From: a bacterium
GTDB taxonomy: Bacteria; Myxococcota_A; UBA9160; SZUA-336
Direction of reading: 5' to 3'
Assembly (NCBI GenBank): GCA_024226335.1
Contig: JAAELY010000172.1
Span: 1 to 53,592 of the forward strand
DNA: 53,592 nucleotides
Each line of letters begins with the position of its first letter. The first letter of the stretch is position 1. The notes beneath the pieces were generated by a model. The model had not been told where the DNA came from. It ran no database searches and saw only the letters and a program-made list of their open reading frames with translations. A program made the translations under genes and the position numbers. Positions 34,578 to 43,235 of this stretch are shown one piece after another.

Positions 34578-35213
34578 CTAGCTGGGACAGATGAGTTCCC
34601 GACGCGAGAGTGTCTCCACTTCGATCTCGTAGTCGTGCAGCCCGTTTCGAAGGTGGACCCGACGAGGAACCTCGCGCGGTGCGACGCCTCCTTTGTAGCT
34701 CACAACCACGCTGCCCATGCGTGCCCCCAAGCGGTCCGGGATCGTGCGCTCGACGAGCCGGCCGTCCTGCCAACGCTCGACGAAAGCGAAGCTCCCCAGA
34801 AACACAGTGTGACTGCCGTCGGCGAGCGGCGGGTCGGCCACGGGGTAGAGATAGGTTCGATGCACATCGAGCAGGACGCGGTCGGGTGCAAAGGGCCAGG
34901 GCTGGGTCGTGAAAGACTGCACCTGCGTCTCGTACCCGCGCTGGGTGATGGAGAAGAGGCGCTGGCCGAGCGGAGACAGGCCCACGATCACTAGCGCACC
35001 GCAATGGACCTGCAGCACGGCTTCGAGCGCCCCACTGGTACCGTCGGCGGCCCGGAAGCGCAGGCGCTGGCGCAGGGCGAAGTTCCCGGGAACCTGGCCG
35101 CTCGCGAGCAGCTTCACAGTGCTCGCATCGGACAGCATCGGCGGTGGCCGCTGTGGCGGACTGACACAGGCTGCCAGAAGCAGCCCTAGTGCGACGGCGG
35201 CGCAACGGCTCAC
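34578..35213 (-). CDS. DUF3261 lipoprotein of aryl-polyene clusters
   Basis: A 211-residue lipoprotein with signal MSRCAAVALGLLLAAC (lipobox LLAAC). The mature domain (LRQRLRFRAADGTSGALEAVLQVHCGALVIVGLSPLGQRLFSITQRGYE ...) matches the DUF3261 proteins regularly found in aryl-polyene clusters next to the LolA-like and MMPL genes. It is thought to help place the polyene lipid in the outer membrane, though its exact task is not established. The ATG overlaps the stop of the LolA-like gene by 4 bp. Family assignment rests on the pattern and the neighbours. Confidence 0.82.
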   Translation of the reverse strand: MSRCAAVALGLLLAACVSPPQRPPPMLSDASTVKLLASGQVPGNFALRQRLRFRAADGTSGALEAVLQVHCGALVIVGLSPLGQRLFSITQRGYETQVQSFTTQPWPFAPDRVLLDVHRTYLYPVADPPLADGSHTVFLGSFAFVERWQDGRLVERTIPDRLGARMGSVVVSYKGGVAPREVPRRVHLRNGLHDYEIEVETLSRRELICPS

Positions 35214-35887
35214 GGGGCGGGCAACTCGAACAGCTCGTCGAGCTCGCGTTGTGTGAACACGCGCTGGCTGTCGACGTCCGTGAACACCATCAGTGTCTCG
35301 TCGCCGCCGCGCTCGAGGATCCGGAGTCGCGAGACGGAGCGACCTTGGCCGAAAATCTGCAGCACGCGCAGGCTCCGCTTCAAGGCTTCGGCCCGCGGCT
35401 CAAGCACGAGCTCCCAGCGGCGGCCCTCCGGCTTCCCGACGCTCCGAAGCTCCAGAACAAAGTTCATTTGCAGACCTGGAAGATCGCCTCGGAGGAGCAT
35501 CCGAAAGCTGTCCACGAATACGCCCAGCATCGGATGCACGGCGAGGTCGAGCGCGCCGCGATCCTCGTCGGACGCGTAGCGCAATTGCTCTCCGTCCAGC
35601 AGCAGGGTCGAGCGCAGCGGGGCCTCGGTGTGACGCGCGAGCCGACCCGGTGGCGCGAAGTAGATCGTGCCGCGTGTCTCGAGCGGCTCGACCAACAGCG
35701 CGAGGTGTTTTTCTTCGTGGAAACGCGCCGCCAGCCCGGGTATGCGTGCGAAGTCGGCGAGGAGCGTCTCGAGATCGAGCGGGGTCTCGCGACCCGGTAG
35801 CGGAGACGCGGCGCGCACGGGCGCCTCGGGGATCAACACGGCAAACGCCAGCAGCACGAGCAGAGCGCTGGACAATGAACGTGCCAT
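35210..35887 (-). CDS. LolA-like periplasmic lipid/lipoprotein carrier
   Basis: A 225-residue protein with a Sec signal peptide (MARSLSSALLVLLAFAVLIPEAPVRA) and a LolA-type beta-barrel. Family marks are LLADFARIPGLAARFHEEKHLALLVEPLETRGTIYFAPPGRLAR and LDGEQLRYAS near the middle. In aryl-polyene clusters the dedicated LolA homologue probably carries the finished lipid between membranes, together with the MMPL exporter and the DUF3261 lipoprotein. ATG 35887 has AGGAG just upstream on the minus strand. It is divergent from the acyltransferase, across a 138-bp spacer. Confidence 0.87.
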   Translation of the reverse strand: MARSLSSALLVLLAFAVLIPEAPVRAASPLPGRETPLDLETLLADFARIPGLAARFHEEKHLALLVEPLETRGTIYFAPPGRLARHTEAPLRSTLLLDGEQLRYASDEDRGALDLAVHPMLGVFVDSFRMLLRGDLPGLQMNFVLELRSVGKPEGRRWELVLEPRAEALKRSLRVLQIFGQGRSVSRLRILERGGDETLMVFTDVDSQRVFTQRELDELFELPAP

Positions 35888-36025
35888 GGGGCTCCTAGAA
35901 TATGTAGGTGAGCGTCGGATCATGTTGTTTACAGCCAACAGGGCCACTGGCATTCTGGCGCTCATCCAATGCGATGGCCAGACCGGATCGTTCCCTGCGC
36001 GTCCGGTATCATTCAGGAGCGACGA

Positions 36026-36880
36026 ATGAGCGAACGCTGCCGAAATCACGAGAGGGCAAGAGACAAGGAAACGACGCCCCTTCCGGCACCATCGCGGAGC
36101 GGCATCGGGCGGCGCCTGGAAAGGCTCTGGCGGGTCTGCGGAACGGCTTTCATGTTCGCAGCCTTCGGTGTCGGCGCCGTCATCTTGGCGCTTGTTGTAG
36201 TCCCGCTTTCGGGGCGACTGACGCGAGGCGAGGTACGCCGCGACCTGCTGGCGCAGCGCTGGATCCAGCGTTCCTTCGCACTGTTCGTGCGACTCGGTGT
36301 TCTGATTCGGGTCTGGAAGACGAGTCATCATGGCATGCAACATCTCGCCGAGGGCCCTAGCCTGGTTGTGGCTAATCACCCCACCCTCATGGACGTAGTA
36401 TTTCTCCTCGCGTTCATGCCGCAGGCGGACTGTGTGGTGAAGCGCGCAGCTTGGAGCAACCCGGCCTTACGCGGCATCGTGCGGGCCGCCGGCTACATCC
36501 CGAACGATAGCAGTGAGACGCTGGTCGAGGCCTGCGCGGACCGCCTGCGCGCTGGGCGCTCCGTGGTCCTGTTCCCTGAGGGGTCCCGCTCGCCAGATTG
36601 CGGCCTCAGGAGCTTTCGGCGCGGCATGGCGCATATCGCTCTCCGCAGCGGCTGCCGGATCGTGCCGGTCGTGATCGACTGCGATCCACCGGCACTCAAA
36701 AAGGGACAACCGTGGTACGCTCTGCCGAACGAGACTTTCCACTATACCTTTAGTGTCGGATCCCCAACATACGCGAAAGACCTAGTCGACGCTGACCTCG
36801 CACCGTCGGTGGCGGCAAGACGCATCAGCTCCTGGATGCGCAACTACTTCGAAGCAAGGCTGAACCATGGAGTCACTTGA
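36026..36880 (+). CDS. 1-acyl-glycerol-phosphate-type acyltransferase (PlsC family)
   Basis: A 284-residue acyltransferase, anchored by a membrane helix at about 40-62. The catalytic H(x)4D is NHPTLMD with His118 and Asp123, and the second block FPEGSRS lies near 190. These enzymes transfer an acyl group from ACP or CoA onto a glycerol-like or sugar acceptor; here they probably link the polyene or a fatty acid to the lipid carrier, as in other aryl-polyene clusters. The start has AGGAG (36015-36019). It is the first gene of the rightward operon and overlaps the first ACP gene. Confidence 0.9.
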   Translation: MSERCRNHERARDKETTPLPAPSRSGIGRRLERLWRVCGTAFMFAAFGVGAVILALVVVPLSGRLTRGEVRRDLLAQRWIQRSFALFVRLGVLIRVWKTSHHGMQHLAEGPSLVVANHPTLMDVVFLLAFMPQADCVVKRAAWSNPALRGIVRAAGYIPNDSSETLVEACADRLRAGRSVVLFPEGSRSPDCGLRSFRRGMAHIALRSGCRIVPVVIDCDPPALKKGQPWYALPNETFHYTFSVGSPTYAKDLVDADLAPSVAARRISSWMRNYFEARLNHGVT

Positions 36881-37136
36881 AACGCTGGAGGCAGAGCTGA
36901 AGGAGCTGATCATCGGCGTGCTCGTACTGGAAGACATCACGCCTGAGGAGATCAGCAGCACGGACGCGCTCTTCGGCGAGGGTCTGGGCTTGGACTCGAT
37001 CGATGCGCTGGAAATCGCGATGGGGCTAGAGAAGCGCTACGAAGTCCAGGTTGGCGACGATCCGGAGGAGAACGCGAAGCACTTTGCGAATGTTCGCGGC
37101 CTGGCCACCTTCGTGTCCGAAAATCGCAAGAAGTAG
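36867..37136 (+). CDS. acyl carrier protein (first of two)
   Basis: An 89-residue acidic ACP. The 4'-phosphopantetheine attachment site is Ser44 in LGLDSIDALE. It has the four-helix pattern of discrete type II carriers. It overlaps the end of the acyltransferase by 14 bp and is followed after 8 bp by a second ACP, the usual tandem of aryl-polyene clusters, where one carrier is thought to load the aryl starter and carry the chain. A phosphopantetheinyl transferase is not encoded in the window, so it would be borrowed from elsewhere. Confidence 0.95.
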   Translation: MESLETLEAELKELIIGVLVLEDITPEEISSTDALFGEGLGLDSIDALEIAMGLEKRYEVQVGDDPEENAKHFANVRGLATFVSENRKK

Positions 37137-37144
37137 CCGCGCGC

Positions 37145-37405
37145 ATGCCCGAGGCTATGACCAAAGAACAGATCTTCCAGCAGGTCAGCGAAATCCTGGT
37201 CCAGTCCTTCGAGCTCGACCCCGACGAGATCCTGCTCTCCGCGCACCTGATCGACGATCTGGACCTGGACAGCATTGACGCCATCGACCTTGCCGTCGGG
37301 CTTCAGGACGAGACCGGACTCGACGTGGCCGAGGAAGAGCTTCGGGAGATCCGGCGCGTGGAGGACATCGTCGAGCTGGTTCACCGCAGGCTGCAGGACG
37401 TGTAG
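37145..37405 (+). CDS. acyl carrier protein (second of two)
   Basis: An 86-residue ACP with the attachment Ser43 in LDLDSIDAID. ATG 37157 (MTKEQIF) is an alternative start. It is only partly similar to its neighbour, and ends LVHRRLQDV. In the model of related clusters the two carriers have separate tasks (chain elongation and loading or transfer), but which is which cannot be told from sequence. Confidence 0.95.
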   Translation: MPEAMTKEQIFQQVSEILVQSFELDPDEILLSAHLIDDLDLDSIDAIDLAVGLQDETGLDVAEEELREIRRVEDIVELVHRRLQDV

Positions 37406-37417
37406 CCAACCGTCGTG

Positions 37418-38395
37418 ATGGCCGCCCTTCAGATCCTAGTCGGCGTCGCGTATCCCGCGTTGATCTACCTCGGGCTCCGCGTGCTCGAGCCGCGTCAGGT
37501 CGCGCTCTCGGTGCTCGGGTTGCTCGCGCTCCGCTTGGCGATCGCCGCACCCCATCGGCTCATCCCTTACACGAAGGTGTTCTGGCTGCCCGTGCTCGCC
37601 GTGGGCCTGATGGTCATGGCGACAGCCGCCACAAACCATCCGCTGAGCCTGCTGCTGGGTCCGAGTCTCATCAACCTGGCGCTCTTTGCCGTGTTCGCCA
37701 GCTCGCTCGTGGGAGCCGAGTCTACGATCGAGCGCCTAGCGCGGATCCAGGTCCCGGACCTGTCCAGAGAAGAACTCGCTTACTGCCGCCGCGTGAACGT
37801 GATCTGGAGCGCGTTCTTCGTGATCAACGGCACGATCGCCTTCGGGCTTGCCCTGGCTGCGACCCTCGAGGCTTGGGCGCTCTACACTGGCGGTATCGCC
37901 TACGTTCTTATGGGCGTGCTGTTCGCAGCCGAGTTCACATATCGGCACTGGCGCTTCCGGCGTTACCTGGGCGCGCCGACCGACTGGGTCTTCCGCATGT
38001 TGTTCGGCGAGGACGAGCAGAGTGACGCAGTGAAACCACGCCTAGACCCGGAGTTCGTGTCAGAGAGGACCGTCGAACAGGGTCGGGAGTTCGAGCTGCG
38101 CGTGCCCGAGGATCTCGCCTGCTGGCCTGGACACTTTCCGGTGTATTCCCTGGTTCCGGGCGTCCTCCAGCTCCGGTGGGTCGTGCAGGCGGTCGAGCGC
38201 TGCACAGGGACACCCGCCTTTGTCCGGAGCATCGAGGCGCTCAAGTTCAAACGGCCGATGCTCCCCGGTCAGGCCTTCACGCTGGCGGTGCAGCCGGACG
38301 AGACGCGCCGCCTATTCCGTTTCAGCCTCAACGCCGGGACCGAAGTCTTCTCTTCGGGACGCCTCCGAGTCGAGTTCGACGAGGAGGGGGCGTGA
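37418..38395 (+). CDS. COG4648-type membrane protein fused to a hot-dog dehydratase
   Basis: A 325-residue two-part protein. Residues 1 to about 200 hold five to six membrane helices (COG4648 type, e.g. LGPSLINLALFAVFASSLVGAES and a loop HWRFRRYLGAPTDWVFRMLFG). The C-terminal 110 residues form a FabA/FabZ-like hot-dog domain with CWPGHFPVYSLVPGVLQL, where His of GHFP is the expected catalytic base. In other aryl-polyene clusters these two functions are usually encoded as neighbouring genes or as this fusion. It would remove water from beta-hydroxyacyl-ACP. GTG 37415 is an alternative start. Confidence 0.85.
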   Translation: MAALQILVGVAYPALIYLGLRVLEPRQVALSVLGLLALRLAIAAPHRLIPYTKVFWLPVLAVGLMVMATAATNHPLSLLLGPSLINLALFAVFASSLVGAESTIERLARIQVPDLSREELAYCRRVNVIWSAFFVINGTIAFGLALAATLEAWALYTGGIAYVLMGVLFAAEFTYRHWRFRRYLGAPTDWVFRMLFGEDEQSDAVKPRLDPEFVSERTVEQGREFELRVPEDLACWPGHFPVYSLVPGVLQLRWVVQAVERCTGTPAFVRSIEALKFKRPMLPGQAFTLAVQPDETRRLFRFSLNAGTEVFSSGRLRVEFDEEGA

Positions 38396-39123
38396 GGCCC
38401 TGCCTGCTGATCCCGAACTACGACCACGGATCGACGATGAAGGATCTGCTCGCCTCCCTCGAGAACCTGGGTCTGGAATGCATCGTGGTGGATGACGGCA
38501 GCGGTGCCGCAACACAGCAGATCCTACGAGCGCTAGACGAACGCTATAGTTGGGTTCGGGTCGTGATGCTGCCTGAAAACCGCGGCAAGGGTGAAGCGCT
38601 GCGCACAGGCTACCGCCTGGCCCACTCGCTCGGGTTCACGCACGCGGTCCAGCTCGATGCCGACGGCCAGCACGACGCGATCGACGTTCCCCTCTTTCTC
38701 GAAATCGCCGAGCAGCGGCCGGACGCGCTACTACTTGGCATGCCTAGCTTCGAAAACGCCTCGCGCGTTCGGCTTTACGGGCGCCTGTTGTCCTGCTTCT
38801 GGGTATGGATCGAGACGTTATCGTTCGAGATCCGCGATCCACTCTGCGGACTGCGCTCCATGCCGTTGGGCCCAACGCTTGGTGTTCTGGAGCGTACGCC
38901 TTGCGGCGATCGGATGGACTTCGACCCCGAGATCGCTGTGCGCCTGTTCTGGGCTTCGGTGCCGGTCGTCAACGTGCCGTGTCGCGTACGTTACTTTGCG
39001 GACGGTCTCTCGCACTTCGACTTCCTGTGGGACAATGTCCGCATGACGCGACTCCATGTGCGGCTGTTCTTTGGCATGGTCACGAGGCTTCCTTGGCTGC
39101 TGCGTCGTCGGAGCCGCAATTGA
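38392..39123 (+). CDS. family 2 glycosyltransferase
   Basis: A 243-residue GT2 enzyme with a GT-A fold: CLLIPNYDHGSTMKDLL at the N-terminus, CIVVDDGSG, the metal-binding AVQLDADGQHD and the acceptor segment DPLCGLRS. It transfers a sugar from an NDP- or polyprenyl-sugar; in aryl-polyene clusters such enzymes are thought to attach sugar to the lipid part. The GTG at 38392 overlaps the preceding stop (GTGA) and has GAGGAGGGGG upstream. A C-terminal hydrophobic and basic tail may bind the membrane. Confidence 0.9.
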   Translation: MRPCLLIPNYDHGSTMKDLLASLENLGLECIVVDDGSGAATQQILRALDERYSWVRVVMLPENRGKGEALRTGYRLAHSLGFTHAVQLDADGQHDAIDVPLFLEIAEQRPDALLLGMPSFENASRVRLYGRLLSCFWVWIETLSFEIRDPLCGLRSMPLGPTLGVLERTPCGDRMDFDPEIAVRLFWASVPVVNVPCRVRYFADGLSHFDFLWDNVRMTRLHVRLFFGMVTRLPWLLRRRSRN

Positions 39124-40085
39124 GTCGCGACCGGGACTGGTATGAGCGACGAGAACGCGGTTCGAGGCTCGGTATGCAGATCACCGGCTGGCTCTACCGA
39201 CACGTCGGCAGCGGGGTGGCGAGCGTTCTGCTCTACCCGATCGTCGGCTACTTTTTCCTCACCGGCCGCGCTGCTCGCCACGCCTCCCTCGTCTACCTTC
39301 GACGCGTCTACGCCACGCCGGAAGCAGCCTGCAGACTCGGCGCGCCACCCGGCCTATTGCAGAGCTTCCGACACTTTCTCGAATTCGGTGTCGCCATCCT
39401 CGACCGTGTGGGCTTCTGGCTTGGGCGGCGTGACGACTTCGAGTTGGAAGTCGACGGCATGCATCACCTGGACCGGGTCGCGGAGGAAAAGTGCGGATGC
39501 TTGATCCTGGGATCGCACCTGGGCAGCTTCGACGCCATGCGTCTACTCGCCGCCACGCGCTCGCCGATCTCCGTCTGCGTGCTCATGCACACGGAGAACG
39601 CCGCGCGCATCAACGACCTGTTGAGCAGCGCAAGCGAGCCCGATGAAAACGTCAAGGTGCGCGTGATCCAGGTCCAAGCAGGTTCCTTCTCCCACGCGCT
39701 CGATGTCAAGGCCTGCATCGAGCGCGGCGAGGTGGTCGCAGTGCTGGGCGACCGGTTCCATCCCAACGAGAGTGACCGGGTGACGAGCGTTGAGTTCCTG
39801 GGAGCACCCGCGGCGCTCCCGCAGGGGCCGCTTCTGCTAGCTAGCGCGCTGGGCTGCCCGGTCCTGCTGATGGTGGGCCTGCGCGTAGGTACCCGACGCT
39901 ACCGCGTTCACGTCGAGCCCTTTGCCGAGCGCGTGCGGATCCCCCGCAAAGAGCGTACGAAGGCGCTCGCCCACTACTGCCAGCTCTACGCGGACCGAAT
40001 CTCGTATTTCTGCGTACGAAACCCGCTCCAGTGGTTCAACTTCTACGACTTCTGGGGGAAGGAAGAGGCGAGCCGTGACCCGTGA
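39120..40085 (+). CDS. LpxL/HtrB-type lysophospholipid acyltransferase
   Basis: A 321-residue acyltransferase of the lipid A lauroyl-transferase type. The N-terminus (RDWYERRERGSRLGMQITGWLYRHVG) is the typical W..RERGS start of these enzymes, which supports the TTG at 39120 overlapping the preceding stop (TTGA). A membrane helix follows, then the H(x)4D motif GSHLGSFDAMR. The product probably receives a second acyl chain, giving the polyene lipid a diacyl-like anchor. Common in aryl-polyene clusters. Confidence 0.87.
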   Translation: MSRDRDWYERRERGSRLGMQITGWLYRHVGSGVASVLLYPIVGYFFLTGRAARHASLVYLRRVYATPEAACRLGAPPGLLQSFRHFLEFGVAILDRVGFWLGRRDDFELEVDGMHHLDRVAEEKCGCLILGSHLGSFDAMRLLAATRSPISVCVLMHTENAARINDLLSSASEPDENVKVRVIQVQAGSFSHALDVKACIERGEVVAVLGDRFHPNESDRVTSVEFLGAPAALPQGPLLLASALGCPVLLMVGLRVGTRRYRVHVEPFAERVRIPRKERTKALAHYCQLYADRISYFCVRNPLQWFNFYDFWGKEEASRDP

Positions 40086-40539
40086 GTTGCCACCGGTCGC
40101 AGAGGTGATCCCTCATTCCGGAAACATGCTCCTGCTTTCCGACATCCTGAGTCACGATCCAGAGGGCGAAACGGTGTGCCTCGTCATCGTCGATCAAGTT
40201 CCCTCGTTTCGTGACGCCGCGGGTCATCTGCCCTCATGGATCGGGCTCGAACTCATGGCGCAATGCGTGGCTGTATACGGAGGACTCGTGGATCGGGAAC
40301 GAGGCGATCCACCTCGCCTCGGTTTCCTGCTGGGCTCCAGGAGTCTGGTCTTTCATCGCGTGCTGTACAATCCCGGACAACGCCTCGAAGTAAGCGCCAC
40401 TCGAACCTGGGGTGCGGCTTCCGGCATGGTGTCGTTCGACTGCGCGGTCAGAGATGCCGCGACAGCCGAGATCCTGGCGGAAGGGCGACTAAACTGCTTC
40501 ATCCCAGAGAAGGGCGTAGCACTGGAGGCATTGCCATGA
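40075..40539 (+). CDS. beta-hydroxyacyl-ACP dehydratase (hot-dog fold)
   Basis: A 154-residue hot-dog-fold protein. The beginning VAEVIPHSGNMLLLSDIL with P-H-S-G-x-M and the following W-I-G-L-E-L-M-A-Q-C segment are typical of the stand-alone dehydratase in aryl-polyene clusters. It would form the trans double bonds of the polyene together with the fused dehydratase upstream. GTG 40075 overlaps the acyltransferase end by 11 bp. Its stop overlaps the ketoreductase ATG. Confidence 0.9.
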   Translation: MTRELPPVAEVIPHSGNMLLLSDILSHDPEGETVCLVIVDQVPSFRDAAGHLPSWIGLELMAQCVAVYGGLVDRERGDPPRLGFLLGSRSLVFHRVLYNPGQRLEVSATRTWGAASGMVSFDCAVRDAATAEILAEGRLNCFIPEKGVALEALP

Positions 40540-41258
40540 AACGAAGAGTCCTGGTCACGGGAGGCAGTCGCGGCATCGGACGCGCGATCGCGCTGGAGCT
40601 GGCAGCCGACGGTTTCGGGGTCGCACTCAACTACCGCAAGCAGCGCGATGCGGCCGAGGCTGTGGTCAAGGAGATCGAGGCGCTGGGGGGAGAGGCCGGG
40701 CTCCTGCCCTTTGATGTCGCAGATCGCGATCAGACTCGCCGCGCGCTCGAGAACGAGATCGAGCGTGCCGGTTCGTTCTACGGCGTGGTATGCAACGCCG
40801 GCGTGCGTGCCGACGGTCCCTTCCCAGGGCTCAGCGACGAGGCCTGGGACCACGTCCTGCGCACGAACCTCGACGGCTTTTACAATGTGCTTCACCCGCT
40901 GGTGATGCCGATGGTTCGGGCACGCAAAGGTGGCCGCATCGTCACCATGTCGTCGCTGGCGGGTGTAGTCGGAAACCGCGGGCAGGTCAACTACAGCGCG
41001 TCGAAGGCCGGATTGATCGCGGCCACGCGTTCGCTTTCGTTGGAGCTGGCCAAGCGGAAGATCACAGCGAACAGCGTCGCACCCGGCTTCATCGGAACGG
41101 ACATGATCGAGGGCCTTCCGGAGGAAATGGCGAAGCTGATCCCGATGCAGCGAGTCGGATCTCCTGAGGAAGTCGCCGCGCTAGTCGCCTTCCTGTTCTC
41201 AGATCGGGCCTCATACATCACCGGGCAGACCATCTCGATCAACGGCGGGATGGCCTGA
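40536..41258 (+). CDS. 3-oxoacyl-ACP reductase (FabG-like)
   Basis: A 240-residue short-chain dehydrogenase. The NADPH-binding motif TGGSRGIG is at 8-15, the NAG region is CNAGV, and the catalytic Tyr-x3-Lys is YSASKAG (about 151-157) with the upstream Ser in VTMSSLAG. It reduces beta-ketoacyl-ACP during polyene elongation. ATG 40536 overlaps the stop of the dehydratase (ATGA) and its stop overlaps the ATG of the ketosynthase, so the three are translated as a coupled set. Confidence 0.95.
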   Translation: MKRRVLVTGGSRGIGRAIALELAADGFGVALNYRKQRDAAEAVVKEIEALGGEAGLLPFDVADRDQTRRALENEIERAGSFYGVVCNAGVRADGPFPGLSDEAWDHVLRTNLDGFYNVLHPLVMPMVRARKGGRIVTMSSLAGVVGNRGQVNYSASKAGLIAATRSLSLELAKRKITANSVAPGFIGTDMIEGLPEEMAKLIPMQRVGSPEEVAALVAFLFSDRASYITGQTISINGGMA

Positions 41259-42493
41259 TGCGGCGCGTCGTCGTCACCGGCATGGGCGGCCTGTGCCCCC
41301 TCGGAAACGACTGGAAGACCGTCTCGGAGGGGCTTCGCAGTGGCTCCTCGGCCGTGGAGTTTCTCGCCGAACTCGAACGCTTCGAGGGCATGAATACGCG
41401 CCTGGCAGCGCGCGTGCACGACTTCGAGGCGCCCTCGCACTACCCCCGCAAGCGCACGCGCAGCATGGGACGCGTATCGCTACTCGCCACGCGCGCCACC
41501 GAGCTGGCCTTGCTGGATGCCGGGCTCTTGGACGATCCGGTGATCAGGAGCGGGCGCGCCGGTATCTCTTACGGTTCCACCAGCGGCAGCCCGCCGGCTC
41601 TCACCGTGTACGCGGTGAACATCGAGACCAAGAGCACGTTGCACGGTATCCGCGCCACCGACTACCTGCAGGTCATGAGCCACACGGTTCCCGCGAACCT
41701 GGCTCAGTTCTTCGAGTTGAAAGGCCGCGTAGTCACGACGTGCAGCGCCTGCACCTCCGGTAGTCAGGGAATCGGCTACGGCTACGAAGCGGTTCAGTCG
41801 GGCAAGCAGGACGTAATGATCACGGGAGGCGCCGAGGAGTACCACGCGATCGACTCCGCAGTGTTCGACATCATGTACGCGACATCGACCCGAAACTCGA
41901 CTCCCCACGAGACGCCGCGACCCTTCGACGTCGACCGCGACGGGCTCGTCGTTGGTGAGGGTGCGGCCACATTCGTGCTCGAAGAACTGGAACACGCGCG
42001 CGCGCGCGGCGCCCAGATTCATGCCGAGCTCGTTGGCTACGGGACCAACTGCGACGGTAAACACATGACCAATCCGGACTCCGATGGCATGCAGCAGGTG
42101 ATGGAGCTCTGCCTCGAGGACGCCGGGCTCGACGCTTCTACCGTCGGCTACGTGAATGCTCACGGCACGGCGACAGAGGCCGGGGACATCGCCGAGAGCC
42201 AGGCGACCCGGCGCGTGTTCGGCGAGCGATTACCGATCAGCTCGCTCAAGAGTTACATCGGCCACACATTGGGCGCCTGCGGCGCGATCGAGGCCTGGCT
42301 TACCATCGAAATGATGCGCGAGGGCTGGTTCGCTCCGACGATAAACCTGGACAGTGTGGATCCCCGCTGCGGTGAGCTGGACTACATTCGCGAGGGGATT
42401 CGCGAGCTCGAAACCGAGTACGTGATGAGCAACAACTTCGCGTTCGGCGGCATCAACACGTCGCTCGCCTTCCGGCGTTGGTCAGGGCAGTAA
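41258..42493 (+). CDS. beta-ketoacyl-ACP synthase (FabF-like)
   Basis: A 411-residue ketosynthase with the complete Cys-His-His triad: Cys165 in TTCSACTSGS, His in NAHGTATEAGD and His in YIGHTLGACGA. The ACTSGSQG pattern is slightly different from the usual ACSSG, as often in aryl-polyene synthases. It condenses malonyl-ACP with the growing aryl chain. It closes the rightward operon and lies 10 bp from the convergent half-ketosynthase gene. Confidence 0.95.
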   Translation: MRRVVVTGMGGLCPLGNDWKTVSEGLRSGSSAVEFLAELERFEGMNTRLAARVHDFEAPSHYPRKRTRSMGRVSLLATRATELALLDAGLLDDPVIRSGRAGISYGSTSGSPPALTVYAVNIETKSTLHGIRATDYLQVMSHTVPANLAQFFELKGRVVTTCSACTSGSQGIGYGYEAVQSGKQDVMITGGAEEYHAIDSAVFDIMYATSTRNSTPHETPRPFDVDRDGLVVGEGAATFVLEELEHARARGAQIHAELVGYGTNCDGKHMTNPDSDGMQQVMELCLEDAGLDASTVGYVNAHGTATEAGDIAESQATRRVFGERLPISSLKSYIGHTLGACGAIEAWLTIEMMREGWFAPTINLDSVDPRCGELDYIREGIRELETEYVMSNNFAFGGINTSLAFRRWSGQ

Positions 42494-42503
42494 CAGGCTC
42501 GAA

Positions 42504-43235
42504 CTAGCGGCGGCACACGAAGCGGTTCGATGCACAATCGAGACTCAGGACAGGCTCGCTCGAGAACAGCCAGCGGACGAACTGCAGGGCCTGCGGAAAG
42601 TCGTTGGAGTCCCCATCCGTTCCATTCGGTGTGGGCTCGAGAGTGAACTCGAGGCTCTCTCCTTCCTCGACGTCGAGCAGCAGCGCCACCGCGTGCGCCC
42701 CGTGATCGTCATCCGAGAGCTCGAGCAGCGGCTCGGGAATCGACTCGTCGCCCACGATCAGCAGCACCGGACGTCCCGGCTGCCTACGCAGCATCGAGAG
42801 CGCCTCGAGAAATCCATAGGCGAAGGTGTGCGCACCGGCCGAGACGCAGGTCGATGCCCGCTGGTTCCCGGCCCAGATCGAGAACAGGCCGGCCGGCGTG
42901 TTCAGGACCGAGTGACTGAACCGGGCCGGAGACAGCTTGGCATCCTCGGCCAGGCACTCGAGCAACGACACCATGGTGGTGAATCCGCCGTGACGCGAGG
43001 CGAAGACCGAGGTCACCTCGGGCAGTAGCGCAGCGCCGCAGCACTCGTGCGCGACGTGCAGCATCATGCGGCTCAGCTGGTCGCAGCGACGACGCATGAG
43101 CGATGGAATGAAACGTAGCGCGGGCGCTCCATCCTTCCGCAGCGGACGCGGATCGCGCGCCCAATCGCCCCAGTCCTTCTCGCTCTCGATCCCGGCCGAC
43201 CACGCAGCCCAGCTCTTCAGGGCGACAGAACTCAC
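42504..43235 (-). CDS. half-size ketosynthase, chain-length-factor-like
   Basis: A 243-residue protein of the Pfam ketoacyl-synt_2 type often named 'beta-ketoacyl synthase chain length factor'. It has the N-terminal half of a thiolase fold; the segment STCVSAGAHTFAYGF corresponds to the active-site region of a ketosynthase with a Cys, but the later His motifs are absent, so it cannot condense by itself. It probably pairs with one of the full ketosynthases as in other aryl-polyene clusters. GTG 43235 overlaps the stop of the upstream ketosynthase (GTGA). Confidence 0.85.
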   Translation of the reverse strand: MSSVALKSWAAWSAGIESEKDWGDWARDPRPLRKDGAPALRFIPSLMRRRCDQLSRMMLHVAHECCGAALLPEVTSVFASRHGGFTTMVSLLECLAEDAKLSPARFSHSVLNTPAGLFSIWAGNQRASTCVSAGAHTFAYGFLEALSMLRRQPGRPVLLIVGDESIPEPLLELSDDDHGAHAVALLLDVEEGESLEFTLEPTPNGTDGDSNDFPQALQFVRWLFSSEPVLSLDCASNRFVCRR

